Source of the DNA: JASJAR01 sp038530285 | GTDB taxonomy: Bacteria; Pseudomonadota; Alphaproteobacteria; Rhodobacterales; Rhodobacteraceae | Direction of reading: 5' to 3' | NCBI GenBank assembly: GCA_038530285.1 | Contig: JBCBCY010000010.1 | Span: 62,001 to 126,000, forward strand | DNA: 64,000 bases | Shown: piece after piece, positions 7,980 to 16,700 of the stretch | Layout: every line of letters begins with the position of its first letter | Numbering within the stretch: the stretch's first letter is position 1 | The notes under the pieces: generated by a model | The model's database searches: none | What the model was told of the DNA's origin: nothing | The model's input: only the letters and a program-made list of their open reading frames with translations | Position numbers and translations under genes: made by a program

Positions 7980-9437
7980 GTGGCATTTGACTACGATCTT
8001 TTTGTCATCGGCGGCGGCTCTGGCGGGGTGCGCGCGGCGCGTGTCGCGTCCCAGGGCGGGGCGAAAGTGGCCCTGGCCGAGGAAAGCCGCCTGGGCGGGA
8101 CCTGCGTGATCCGCGGCTGTGTGCCCAAAAAGCTGATGGTCTTTGCCAGTGAATACCGCGAAACCGTGGCCGACGCCCAGGCCTACGGCTGGTCGCATGA
8201 GGCCGGCCGCTTCAACTGGCAGACCTTCCGGACCCGCATGCGGTCCGAGCTTGAGCGTCTCGAAGGCATCTATGGCACGCTTTTGTCGGGCGCGGGGGTC
8301 GAGGTGTTCGACCAGCGCGCGCGCCTCACTGACCCCCATTGCGTTGAACTCGCCGATGGCACGCAGGTCACCGCCAAGCACATCTTGATCGCCACCGGCG
8401 GGCACGCAGTGCGGCCCAACATGCCGGGCGCCGAACTGGGTCTGACGTCGAACGATATTTTCCTGATGGAAGACTTGCCAAAGTCGATCCTGATCATCGG
8501 CGGCGGCTATATCGCCTGCGAATTTGCCTGCATTCTGAATGGCTTGGGCGTTGAGGTGACGCAGCACTACCGGGGTGCCCAGGTCCTGCGCGGCTTTGAC
8601 GAAGAAGCGCGCGGCCTGGTGTCGGATGCGATGATCACCCAAGGGATCGATCTGCATCTGGGCACCAACATTGTCGAAATGCGCGCCGCAGACACGGTCA
8701 CCGATATGGACCACGCCAAGCCCGCCGAGATGATCCAGGGCGGCGCGGGGGAATTGGCGCCGGCCGATCCCGATGCGGGTGAGGCGCTCAAAGGTGGGCC
8801 CGTCTGGGTCAAATCCACCAATGGGCACGAACGCGTCTACGACCGGGTGATGTTTGCCACAGGCCGGGCGCCCAACACCGCCGATCTGGGGCTGGATGCC
8901 GCCGGCGTGGCGGTCGGTCGCCGCGGTGAGGTGACGGTCGACGACTACAGCCAGACGAATGTGCCGTCCGTCTATGCCATTGGCGATGTGACAAACCGCA
9001 TCCAGCTGACCCCCGTCGCAATCCGCGAAGGCATGGCCTTTGTCGACACGGTTTTTCACGGCAAGCCGACCAAGGTGGACCACGACCTTGTCGCTTCGGC
9101 GGTGTTCACTCAGCCCGAACTGGGCACCGTGGGGCTGACCGAAGAACAGGCCCGCGACCTTGAAGAGATCGAGGTCTACTGCACCTCCTTCAGGCCCATG
9201 CGCACCGCCTTCATCGAAAAGCCGGGCCGGGTGCTCTTCAAACTGATCGTCAGCCGCGCCACCCGCAAGATTCTCGGGTGCCACATCGTCGCAGATGGGG
9301 CGGGCGAACTCATTCAAATGGTGGGCATCGCGGTGAAGATGGGCGCCACGAAAGAGGACTTTGACCGCACCTGCGCGGTCCACCCGACGATATCGGAAGA
9401 ATTGGTAACAATGCGAGAACCTGTCAGAACGGCTTGA
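7980..9437 (+). CDS. gor: Glutathione reductase
   Basis: NADPH-dependent reduction of glutathione disulfide. 485 aa. Seen: N-terminal FAD-binding VIGGGSGGVRAAR, redox-active disulfide Cys42-Cys47 in GGTCVIRGCVPKK, pyridine-nucleotide site IIGGGYIACEFA, second FAD motif VYAIGDVTNRIQLTPVAI, and the C-terminal HPTISEELV with the catalytic His. The VIRG between the cysteines is the variant found in alphaproteobacterial and plant-type enzymes. GTG 7980 is chosen because it begins the FAD domain; the open frame upstream overlaps rpiA. A ~25-residue insert (around residues 240-275, rich in Pro, Gly and acidic residues) lengthens the NADPH domain compared with usual ~460 aa enzymes. Confidence 0.93.
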   Translation: MAFDYDLFVIGGGSGGVRAARVASQGGAKVALAEESRLGGTCVIRGCVPKKLMVFASEYRETVADAQAYGWSHEAGRFNWQTFRTRMRSELERLEGIYGTLLSGAGVEVFDQRARLTDPHCVELADGTQVTAKHILIATGGHAVRPNMPGAELGLTSNDIFLMEDLPKSILIIGGGYIACEFACILNGLGVEVTQHYRGAQVLRGFDEEARGLVSDAMITQGIDLHLGTNIVEMRAADTVTDMDHAKPAEMIQGGAGELAPADPDAGEALKGGPVWVKSTNGHERVYDRVMFATGRAPNTADLGLDAAGVAVGRRGEVTVDDYSQTNVPSVYAIGDVTNRIQLTPVAIREGMAFVDTVFHGKPTKVDHDLVASAVFTQPELGTVGLTEEQARDLEEIEVYCTSFRPMRTAFIEKPGRVLFKLIVSRATRKILGCHIVADGAGELIQMVGIAVKMGATKEDFDRTCAVHPTISEELVTMREPVRTA

Positions 9438-9506
9438 ACTCGGGCTGAAAAAGCACAACTACCCCACAACACCTCAATCTGGACGGCACGAAGGACTTAA
9501 CCACGT

Positions 9507-10658
9507 ATGGCTGGTAACAACGGCGGACCATGGGGCGGCGGGAGCGGCAACCGAGGCAACGGATCAGGCAACGGCGATGACCGTGGCGGCCCACCCCGGC
9601 GCCCGGGCCAAGACGGCCCCCAAATCCCTGAGATCGATGAGATCATGAAAAAAGGCCAGGAGCAGCTGAAGGTGCTCATGGGCGGACGCGGCGGCGGCGC
9701 GAACGGCGGCGGCGGTGGTGGCGAAGGCCCCAAGCTGACCAAGGGAACCGTTGGCCTTGCAGCCCTGGCCGCGCTGGCTTTGTGGGCGTTTTCATCGTTT
9801 TACACGGTCCGGCCTGAAGAACAGTCGGTGGAATTGTTCCTTGGCGAATTTTCGTCCATCGGCAATCCGGGTCTGAACTTTGCGCCCTGGCCGCTGGTCA
9901 CTTACGAAATCCTGCCGGTGACGCGCGAACAATCCGAAGCCATCGGCGTGGCGACCTCGGGGCGGGGGTCGTCCGGCCTGATGCTGACCACGGATGAGAA
10001 CATCGTCGACATCGATTTCGAAGTGGTCTGGAACATCTCTGACCCCGCGAAATATCTGTTCAACCTGGCCGACGGTCCATCAACGGTTCGCGCTGTGTCC
10101 GAATCAGCCATGCGTGAGATTGTGGCCGAAAGCCAATTGGCCCCGCTTTTGAACCGCGACCGGGACCTGACGGCAGACCGCGCCCGCGAGCTGATCCAAA
10201 CCACGCTCGACAGCTACGATGCAGGCATCAACATCGTGCGTCTCAACCTTGACCGGGCCGACCCGCCCAACCAGGTGATCGACGCCTTCCGCGAAGTGCA
10301 GGCGGCCGAACAGGAACGCGACCGGCTCGAACGCCAGGCCGATGCCTATGCCAACCGGGTGCTTGCAGGCGCACGTGGTGAAGCAGCCCAGCTTCTCGAA
10401 CAGGCCGAAGGCTACCGCGCCCAGCAGGTCAACGAAGCCACCGGTGAAGCCTCGCGCTTCCTCGCGGTTCTGGGTGAATACGAACAGGCCCGCGAAGTGA
10501 CCCGGCGGCGTCTTTACATCGAAACGCTCGAACGTGTGCTTGGGGATATCGACAAGATCATCCTCGACGAAGGAGCGGGCGGTTCAGGACAAGGTGTTGT
10601 GCCTTACCTGCCGCTGAACGAACTGGGTCGGCGCACGCCGACAACGGGAGGTAACTGA
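9507..10658 (+). CDS. hflK: HflK, FtsH-protease modulator subunit
   Basis: 383 aa. A Gly/Asn/Pro-rich cytoplasmic N-terminus (~75 residues) is followed by one membrane helix (GTVGLAALAALALWAFSSFY) and a periplasmic SPFH/band-7 domain starting TVRPEEQSVELFLGEF, then a coiled-coil region (EVQAAEQERDRLERQADAY). With HflC it forms a membrane complex that holds and modulates the FtsH protease. hflC follows after one base. The SD is AAGGA at 9491. First gene of an apparent four-gene membrane/envelope quality-control group. Confidence 0.95.
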   Translation: MAGNNGGPWGGGSGNRGNGSGNGDDRGGPPRRPGQDGPQIPEIDEIMKKGQEQLKVLMGGRGGGANGGGGGGEGPKLTKGTVGLAALAALALWAFSSFYTVRPEEQSVELFLGEFSSIGNPGLNFAPWPLVTYEILPVTREQSEAIGVATSGRGSSGLMLTTDENIVDIDFEVVWNISDPAKYLFNLADGPSTVRAVSESAMREIVAESQLAPLLNRDRDLTADRARELIQTTLDSYDAGINIVRLNLDRADPPNQVIDAFREVQAAEQERDRLERQADAYANRVLAGARGEAAQLLEQAEGYRAQQVNEATGEASRFLAVLGEYEQAREVTRRRLYIETLERVLGDIDKIILDEGAGGSGQGVVPYLPLNELGRRTPTTGGN

Positions 10659-10659
10659 G

Positions 10660-11538
10660 ATGAACCGCAACGTCTTCATCATTCCCGGGATCATCATCGT
10701 GATCGCGATCGCACTGTCCTCGATCTTTATCGTGGACGAGCGTGAAAAGGCGCTGGTGCTGCGCTTTGGCCAGATCCAGCAGGTCAAGGAAGACCCGGGC
10801 CTGGGCTTCAAACTGCCCCTGATCGAAGAAGTGGTGCGCTACGACGACCGCATCTTGTCGCTCGACACACCCGCGATCGAGGTGACACCCTCTGACGACC
10901 GCCGTCTGGTGGTCGACGCCTTTGCCCGCTACCGGATCGCGGATCTTGTCCAGTTCCGGCAGGCCGTGGGTGTGGGCGGTATCAGCTCTGCCCGCGACCG
11001 TCTGGAAAGCATCCTGAACCCGCAGATTCGCGCTGTTCTGGGTTCGGCAGGTGTCACTTCCAGCACCATCCTGTCGGAAGAACGCGCCGGTCTGGCCGTA
11101 CGCATTCGCAATTCCAGCCAGGCCCGGGCGGCCGCCCTCGGGCTTGAAATCGTGGACGTTCGTCTCAAGCAGACGAACCTCCCCGAAACCAACCTCGATG
11201 CGACCTTCGCGCGGATGCGCGCAGAACGTGAACGCGAAGCCGCAGACGAAATCGCACGCGGTGAGGAAGCTGCCCAAAGGGTGCGCGCCCAGGCCGACCG
11301 GACGGTGGTTGAACTGGTGTCGGAATCCCAAAAGGAAGCTGACATCACCCGCGGTGAAGCGGATGCCGAACGCAACCGGATCTTCGCAGAAGCCTTCGGG
11401 CAGGACGCTGAGTTCTTTGAGTTCTACCGCTCACTGGCGGCCTATGAAAAGGCGCTGCAAGGGTCAAACTCGACCATGGTCATCACGCCGGACTCGGAAT
11501 TTTTCGAGTTCCTGAAAGGCGATGGCCTGAACGATTGA
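10660..11538 (+). CDS. hflC: HflC, FtsH-protease modulator subunit
   Basis: 292 aa. N-terminal membrane helix (VFIIPGIIIVIAIALSSIFI), SPFH domain beginning VDEREKALVLRFGQI, then a long charged helical region (AEREREAADEIARGEEAAQR). Partner of HflK in the FtsH-modulating complex. GGGAGG at 10645 serves its ATG. The stop overlaps the ATG of the DUF2065 gene (TGATG), consistent with translational coupling. Confidence 0.95.
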   Translation: MNRNVFIIPGIIIVIAIALSSIFIVDEREKALVLRFGQIQQVKEDPGLGFKLPLIEEVVRYDDRILSLDTPAIEVTPSDDRRLVVDAFARYRIADLVQFRQAVGVGGISSARDRLESILNPQIRAVLGSAGVTSSTILSEERAGLAVRIRNSSQARAAALGLEIVDVRLKQTNLPETNLDATFARMRAEREREAADEIARGEEAAQRVRAQADRTVVELVSESQKEADITRGEADAERNRIFAEAFGQDAEFFEFYRSLAAYEKALQGSNSTMVITPDSEFFEFLKGDGLND

Positions 11539-11726
11539 TGCAGATCCTGCTTTTGGGATTGGGCCTTGTGCTCGTGATTGAGGGGCTGGTGTTCGCACTG
11601 GCCCCTGGTCGTTTGGAAGAGCTTTTGGCGGCGATGTCGCAAATGCCCATCGAGACGCGCCGCGTCCTCGGCCTGGCCGCTGTCGCCGGCGGCGTCCTGC
11701 TGATCTGGCTGGCCGGCCCCATCTGA
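11538..11726 (+). CDS. DUF2065 small membrane protein
   Basis: 62 aa with two hydrophobic helices (LLLGLGLVLVIEGLVFALAP and VLGLAAVAGGVLLIWLAG) separated by a short amphipathic stretch (LEELLAAMSQMPIETRR). This matches the DUF2065 family, regularly found directly after hflC. No biochemical role is known to me. ATG 11538 overlaps the hflC stop. Confidence 0.88.
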   Translation: MQILLLGLGLVLVIEGLVFALAPGRLEELLAAMSQMPIETRRVLGLAAVAGGVLLIWLAGPI

Positions 11727-11871
11727 TGGGCGGTGTTAACCAATCGCTAACGATCGTTCACCAAGAGGTGAGAAACCGAGACGGGGTTTGCGTTGCGCGC
11801 GATCAACACTATCTGAATGATCAGGTCAGGCGGCGCCCATGCCGCATATCGTGCTTCAAAAGGAGGACAGA

Positions 11872-13341
11872 GTGACACCACAGGCACTCACACTACGACA
11901 GTCCCAGCCCGCGCCCATGCGCCTGTTCTGGGTTTTCGTGACCGGTCTTGCGCTGTTGATCGCGCAGACCCTGTCAGCCGGGGCGCAGGACCGCCCCGCC
12001 ACCTTCGCCGATCTCGCAGACCAGGTTTCGACCTCGGTTGTGAACATCACCACCTCAACCACCGTCGCCACCAACACCGGGCCCGCACCGCAAGTGCCCG
12101 AAGGCAGCCCGTTTGAAGATTTCTTCCGCGACTTTCTGGACCGCAACCAGGGCAACGGCGGGCCGACACCGCGGCGCTCGCAAGCGCTGGGGTCTGGCTT
12201 CGTGATTTCCGAAGACGGGTTCATCGTGACCAACAATCACGTGATTGCCGAAGCCGACGAGATCTTGATCGAGTTTTTCACCGGTGAAGAACGCGAAGCC
12301 ACCGTCATCGGTCGCGACCCCAACACCGATCTGGCGTTGTTGAAGGTCGAAGCGGACGTGCCGTTGGACTTCGTGCCATGGGGCGCATCAGACGACATGC
12401 GCGTCGGCGACTGGGTCATGGCCATGGGCAACCCCCTGGGTCAGGGCTTTTCGGTTTCGGCCGGGATCGTCTCTGCCCGGGGCCGCGCGCTGTCTGGCAC
12501 CTATGACGACTACATTCAGACCGATGCGGCGATCAACCGGGGCAACTCGGGCGGGCCGCTGTTCAACCTCGACGGTGAAGTCATCGGCGTGAACACCGCA
12601 ATCTTGTCGCCCAACGGCGGCTCGATCGGCATCGGCTTTGCGATGTCGTCGCGCGTGGCCACCAATGTCATCGCACAGCTCAAGGAATTCGGCGAAACCC
12701 GTCGCGGCTGGCTGGGTGTGCGCATCCAGGACGTGACCGAAGACCTCGCCGAGGGTTTGGGGCTGCAGGATGCCAAAGGCGCGCTGGTCACCGACGTGCC
12801 GGATGGGCCGTCCAAGGACGCAGGCATCGAAGCCGGCGACGTGATCGTCGACTTCAACGGCACCGAAATCGCCGACACGCGCGAGCTTGTGAACACCGTC
12901 GCCAATTCACCGGTGGGGGCTGCGGTGCCCGTCAATGTGATGCGCGACGGTGACATGGTCACCCTGACGGTGACGCTGGGCCGCCGCGAGGAAGCCGAAG
13001 GCGCCGTGCCCGCCTCAGCACCTGCCGCGGAGCCGATTGAAAAGGACATCCTTGGTGTCACCGTTTCAACCATGACCGACGAGCTGCGCGCGGAACTTGG
13101 TCTGTCAGACAGTGCCGAAGGGCTCATCGTGACAAATGTCGCCGAAGACAGCGAAGCCTTTGAAAAGGGCCTTCGGGCGGGCGATGTGATCACCGAAGCC
13201 GGCCAGCAGAAGGTCGTCGCAGTGGGCGATCTTGAAGACCGGATCGCTGCGGCCACCGAAGCGGGGCGCAAATCGCTTCTGCTGCTGGTGCGCCGGGGCG
13301 GCGATCCGCGGTTCGTGGCTTTGACGCTCGACCAGGGGTAA
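11872..13341 (+). CDS. degP: Periplasmic serine protease of the DegP/HtrA family
   Basis: 489 aa protease-chaperone of the cell envelope. Order: signal peptide (residues ~17-39), trypsin-like domain with complete triad His123 (TNNHV), Asp153 (NTDLALL) and Ser226 (RGNSGGP), then two PDZ domains (~260-350 and ~395-485). The start is GTG 11872, because AGGAGG at 11861-11866 lies five bases before it; an earlier in-frame ATG lacks a site. About 145 bp separate it from the DUF2065 gene, so it may also have its own promoter. A strong terminator follows. Confidence 0.93.
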   Translation: MTPQALTLRQSQPAPMRLFWVFVTGLALLIAQTLSAGAQDRPATFADLADQVSTSVVNITTSTTVATNTGPAPQVPEGSPFEDFFRDFLDRNQGNGGPTPRRSQALGSGFVISEDGFIVTNNHVIAEADEILIEFFTGEEREATVIGRDPNTDLALLKVEADVPLDFVPWGASDDMRVGDWVMAMGNPLGQGFSVSAGIVSARGRALSGTYDDYIQTDAAINRGNSGGPLFNLDGEVIGVNTAILSPNGGSIGIGFAMSSRVATNVIAQLKEFGETRRGWLGVRIQDVTEDLAEGLGLQDAKGALVTDVPDGPSKDAGIEAGDVIVDFNGTEIADTRELVNTVANSPVGAAVPVNVMRDGDMVTLTVTLGRREEAEGAVPASAPAAEPIEKDILGVTVSTMTDELRAELGLSDSAEGLIVTNVAEDSEAFEKGLRAGDVITEAGQQKVVAVGDLEDRIAAATEAGRKSLLLLVRRGGDPRFVALTLDQG

Positions 13342-13361
13342 ACCCCAGGCCAAGCGATTTG

Positions 13362-13387
13362 AAAGGGCGCCTTCGGGCGCCCTTTTT
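13362..13387 (+). terminator. Intrinsic terminator after degP
   Basis: A perfect 10-bp stem (13362-13371 with 13376-13385) closed by a TTCG tetraloop and running into five T residues, 20 bp past the degP stop. Textbook rho-independent terminator ending the hflK-hflC-DUF2065-degP group. Confidence 0.93.
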
Positions 13388-13549
13388 CGCAAGGTGCCGG
13401 GTGCGCCGAAACCGCGCGCCATCTTCAATGGCGCCGCCGCCCGGACGCGAACACCCGGCATCCGCGCGCAGCTTTGCCCCCCGACGTTGCACCGCGCTGG
13501 CCCCGCCAAACACCTTGCCAATGGGCTGCATTTGCGCTCGGTTGCGCTT

Positions 13550-14284
13550 ATGTCTCCGATGGATATTGCCTTTGCCTGTCTTGCGGTTGGACTGCTGGGC
13601 ATCGCCAAGGGCGGGTTTGGCGGTGTCGGCACGCCCGCGGCCCTGCCGATCATGGCGCTTGGGGTCGAACCAGAGCTGGCCCTGGGCGCGCTTTTGCCGC
13701 TTTTGATCGCAATCGACGTCGTCAGCGTCAGCGCCCACCGCAAAAACGCCGATATGACGGCGGTCTCTTTCGGTCTTCCAGCCGCCGTTGTGGGCGTCCT
13801 GACGGGGGCGGCGCTTATTGCGATCATCTCATCTGATCTCACCGGCGGGGTCATCGGCGTTTTGTCGATCGTCTTCGCGTTGATCGGGCTGACCGGCTAT
13901 CTCCCCCGGATCGATGGCTGGCCGGCCTGGACCAATTCGATCTTTGCCGCCCTGTCGGGATTGACAAGCACCATCGCCCATGCCGGCGGCCCGCCGATCC
14001 ATATCTTTTATCTGGCCCGCGGCTATGACACGGCAAAATTCGTCGCGACCTCGGCGGTGTTCATGGCCGGGATGAACCTGATCAAGATCGTGCCCTTTAT
14101 CGTCGTCGGCGCACTCAGCCTCGATGCGTTCTGGCTGGCGCTTTATCTGGCCCCGCTTGCGGTGATCATGGCCGCCCTTGGGGTCGCGCTGTCGCGGCGG
14201 ATTTCGAAACGCGCCTTTTCGGTCACGGTCAATGTGTTGATGCTGATGGTGGGCGCAAAGCTCATCTTCGACGCCGTGACCTGA
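13550..14284 (+). CDS. TSUP-family sulfite/anion permease
   Basis: 244 aa, about eight hydrophobic helices in two repeats. The first repeat has the TSUP hallmark GIAKGGFGGVGTPAALPIMA; the second has SGLTSTIAHAGGPPIHIFYL. Family members export sulfite, sulfoacetate or other small anions; the substrate here is not readable. The frame is open 156 bp further upstream, but that part codes Arg/Pro-rich sequence after the terminator, so ATG 13550 is preferred. Confidence 0.88.
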   Translation: MSPMDIAFACLAVGLLGIAKGGFGGVGTPAALPIMALGVEPELALGALLPLLIAIDVVSVSAHRKNADMTAVSFGLPAAVVGVLTGAALIAIISSDLTGGVIGVLSIVFALIGLTGYLPRIDGWPAWTNSIFAALSGLTSTIAHAGGPPIHIFYLARGYDTAKFVATSAVFMAGMNLIKIVPFIVVGALSLDAFWLALYLAPLAVIMAALGVALSRRISKRAFSVTVNVLMLMVGAKLIFDAVT

Positions 14285-14354
14285 CCCGACCTGACATGAC
14301 GCTGATGCAGATGTGACGTGCCCGCGCGCGAAACCGCGCTAAACTGCCGCCACT

Positions 14355-15701
14355 ATGAAACGTTTTGCGCTGATTTGTCTTCTGGCCCTGACCCAGGCGC
14401 TGCACCCCGGTGCGGCCCAGGCGGCGGGCGAGCCTGCGACCTTCGCCACCCCGCCGCCCGTGCCGGACGGGCCGCTGTCGGCACCCTTGTCTGAAGCCCT
14501 TGGGCGCGCGGTCGCCGCCAGCCTGTCCCAGGCCGATTGGGACGCGCGCGACACCGCCATGTTTGACGCGCTCGCCACCTCTGGCGATCCGCGCCTGGCT
14601 TGGGTGCTTGTGGACATGATGCGCTTTACCTGGCGGCCTGAGTTTCGCGCCACGCTCACCCAAACCACCGAGCGGCTTTTAAACCTCACGCCCGCCACCG
14701 CCTTCAAACGGGCCGTTTTCACCGATCACCTCATCGCGTGGGACGTGCCGTCATATCCCGGCTACCTGGCCCACAAACGCGCGATCTACACCACCTATCT
14801 GCCCGGTCTTGACCACCTGTTCGCGCCGGGTGACATCGCGTGGCACATGGTATCCTCAGGCGGGGTCAACATCGACGCGCGCCCCTTTGGCGCCCCGGCC
14901 GCGCCCTGCGACTGCATCCCCGCAATCGATACGCCTCAGGTCACCTTAGCGCCCGCCGCAACCTGGCTTGAAGACGACGCGGTTGTCTTCGGGGTCTCGG
15001 TCGGGGGCGCACACCGCGCCTATCCCCGCCGCATCATGGAAGTCCGCGAGATGGTGAACGACACGCTGGGCGGGCGCGATCTGGGCATCCCCTATTGCAC
15101 GCTGTGTGGTGCCGCCCAGGCCTATTTCACCGACCAGATGCCGCCCGGTTTCAGCCGCCCCGTGCTGCGGACATCGGGCCTGCTGATCCGCTCGAACAAG
15201 GTGATGTATGACCTCAACACCTCTTCGGTGTTTGATACCTTCCGGGGCCGCGCCGTCACCGGCCCCCTGGCCGAAGCTGGCGTCAGGCTTGACCCCGTGA
15301 CGGTGATCACCACGACCTGGGGGGCATGGAAAGCAGCCCACCCCGACACAACAGTGCTTGTCGAAGCTGACGCGTTGGGCCGCGATTATGACCTGCGCAA
15401 CACCCGCGACGCCGATGGGCCGATCTTTCCCATCGGCGACGTAGATCCCCGCCTGGGCGTGCACGACGATGTGCTGGGCGTGATCGCGCCTTCGGGCCAA
15501 CCGGTTGCCTTTGTGCGCGCGCCAGCCATGGCGGCTCTGCGCTCTAGTGGCGGGGTTGAAGCTGAAGGCATCCGTTTAAGCCTTGATGCGGGCGGCATCA
15601 AAGCGGTCGGCCCGGACGGTGCAGACCTTGGAAGCCACCAGGCCTTCTGGTTCGCCTGGTCGCAGTTTTATCCCGAAACCCTGGTCTGGCCCGCGCCCTG
15701 A
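14355..15701 (+). CDS. DUF3179 domain-containing exported protein
   Basis: 448 aa with a signal peptide (cleavage after AAQAA, ~residue 23). The C-terminal ~250 residues match DUF3179: AYPRRIMEVREMVNDTLGG, then the family's IPYCTLCGAAQAY motif with paired cysteines, and GLLIRSNKVMYD. A further Cys pair (PCDC) lies near residue 180. The family's activity is not established as far as I know; the conserved CTLC motif suggests metal or thiol chemistry. No operon partner: the downstream gene is convergent with a hairpin repeat between. Confidence 0.85.
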   Translation: MKRFALICLLALTQALHPGAAQAAGEPATFATPPPVPDGPLSAPLSEALGRAVAASLSQADWDARDTAMFDALATSGDPRLAWVLVDMMRFTWRPEFRATLTQTTERLLNLTPATAFKRAVFTDHLIAWDVPSYPGYLAHKRAIYTTYLPGLDHLFAPGDIAWHMVSSGGVNIDARPFGAPAAPCDCIPAIDTPQVTLAPAATWLEDDAVVFGVSVGGAHRAYPRRIMEVREMVNDTLGGRDLGIPYCTLCGAAQAYFTDQMPPGFSRPVLRTSGLLIRSNKVMYDLNTSSVFDTFRGRAVTGPLAEAGVRLDPVTVITTTWGAWKAAHPDTTVLVEADALGRDYDLRNTRDADGPIFPIGDVDPRLGVHDDVLGVIAPSGQPVAFVRAPAMAALRSSGGVEAEGIRLSLDAGGIKAVGPDGADLGSHQAFWFAWSQFYPETLVWPAP

Positions 15702-15750
15702 CGGGGGCGTTCAGGCCAAGATCTTCCCGCCCGTCTGGTTTCCTCTTGCT

Positions 15751-15783
15751 GAAAATACCTCGGGGTTTGGGGCAGCGCCCCAA
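15751..15783 (-). repeat. Dispersed hairpin element, copy A
   Basis: A GAAAATACCTCGGGG box followed by an inverted repeat (TTGGGGC at 15767-15773, 3-nt loop, GCCCCAA at 15777-15783). It sits between convergent genes. Read on the minus strand the hairpin comes first and is followed by GAGGTATTTTC, so it suits a terminator for the minus-strand gene at 15844-16266. Confidence 0.75.
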
Positions 15784-15843
15784 GTGGACCTGCAAGCGCC
15801 CCTGAAGGAGATCGTCCATGCGCCCCTCTTTGCGCGCCACGGC

Positions 15844-16266
15844 TCACGGCTGATCGGCCGCCGTGCAGGGCTGATGGACGCTCGCGGCCACGGGGCGTTC
15901 GCGCAACAGATCATCCAGCATCCAGGAAATATCCTCAACGCTTTGCGCAATCACATGGGTGATCGGGCCTTCGCGCTGCAACCGCCCCGTGACCCGCAAA
16001 CACCGCCCCGCGATCACCGCACGGCGAAACTCTTCGTATTTTGCCCGCCAGACGATGACATTCACAATGCCGGTCTCATCCTCCAGCGTAATGAAAATCA
16101 CCCCCTTCGCGGTGCCCGGGCGTTGGCGCACCAGAACCAGCCCCGCCACCGCGATGCGCGCGCCATTGGGCACTTCGTCCAACCGGGCGTTGGGCACCAC
16201 ATGGGGCGGGCGCGGCCAGTTTTGGCTGCGTGCCGCGCCGTGATGTATCGCATTGGCCACTTGCAT
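15844..16266 (-). CDS. Stand-alone C-terminal OB-fold of error-prone DNA polymerase DnaE2 (ImuC)
   Basis: 140 aa. Residues ~30-115 match the C-terminal OB-fold of DnaE2: ARIAVAGLVLVRQRPGTAKG, then VIFITLEDETGIVNVIVW and LRVTGRLQREGPITHVIAQ. DnaE2 is normally over 1000 aa; PHP, polymerase and finger domains are absent and the ferredoxin gene occupies the DNA immediately upstream. A LexA box lies 2 bp before the ATG. The sequence TTGCCT-16 nt-TATCTT just upstream could be a promoter overlapping the box; it would start transcription at or next to the ATG, giving a leaderless message. It may be the surviving end of a deleted imuA-imuB-dnaE2 cassette or a functional SOS-induced OB-fold protein. 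Confidence 0.8.
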   Translation of the reverse strand: MQVANAIHHGAARSQNWPRPPHVVPNARLDEVPNGARIAVAGLVLVRQRPGTAKGVIFITLEDETGIVNVIVWRAKYEEFRRAVIAGRCLRVTGRLQREGPITHVIAQSVEDISWMLDDLLRERPVAASVHQPCTAADQP

Positions 16267-16268
16267 GG

Positions 16269-16283
16269 GAACAAAGATAGAAC
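16269..16283 (-). promoter_or_regulatory. LexA (SOS) box, alphaproteobacterial type
   Basis: GAAC, 7 nt, GAAC on the plus strand (GTTC-N7-GTTC on the minus), the direct-repeat operator of alphaproteobacterial LexA. It overlaps the putative -10 of the DnaE2 OB-fold gene. No intact SOS gene is near; the ferredoxin gene lies on its other side, 94 bp away. Confidence 0.8.
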
Positions 16284-16376
16284 ATTTGCGCTCACAGGCA
16301 AGTGATTTTGCCCCATTGCCACTGGCATCCTCCGTGCCATATCGATAGGACAGCGACGGACCAGAACGAGGCGCAG

Positions 16377-16700
16377 ATGGCGAAGATCACCTATATCGAA
16401 CACGGCGGCAAAGAACATGTCGTTGAGGTTGCAACCGGCATGAGTGTCATGGAAGGCGCGCGCGACAACGGCGTGCCGGGCATCGAAGCCGATTGCGGTG
16501 GCGCCTGCGCCTGCTCGACCTGCCATGTATACGTCCATCCCGACTGGGCCGACAAACTGCCCGGGATCGAAGCGATGGAAGAAGACATGCTCGATTTCGC
16601 CTATGAACCCAAGCCCGGCCAGTCGCGCCTGACCTGCCAGCTGACCGTGTCAGACGCGCTGGATGGTTTGGTCGTGCAGATGCCCGAAAAGCAGATCTGA
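16377..16700 (+). CDS. [2Fe-2S] ferredoxin, adrenodoxin/FdVI type
   Basis: 107 aa electron carrier. Cluster ligands fit C-x5-C-x2-C...C: Cys40, Cys46, Cys49 and Cys87 (DCGGACACSTCH and RLTCQL). The family serves Fe-S cluster assembly or P450-type electron transfer in alphaproteobacteria (compare Rhodobacter FdVI). ATG 16377 starts the beta-grasp fold; the upstream open frame overlaps the region of the divergent promoter. Its stop overlaps the ATG of the VCBS-like gene by one base, so the two are probably co-translated. Confidence 0.92.
   Translation: MAKITYIEHGGKEHVVEVATGMSVMEGARDNGVPGIEADCGGACACSTCHVYVHPDWADKLPGIEAMEEDMLDFAYEPKPGQSRLTCQLTVSDALDGLVVQMPEKQI

Noticed and set aside
7959..9458. 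499-codon minus-strand frame
   Set aside because: Fully antisense to gor, which has all its catalytic motifs; typical GC-rich shadow.
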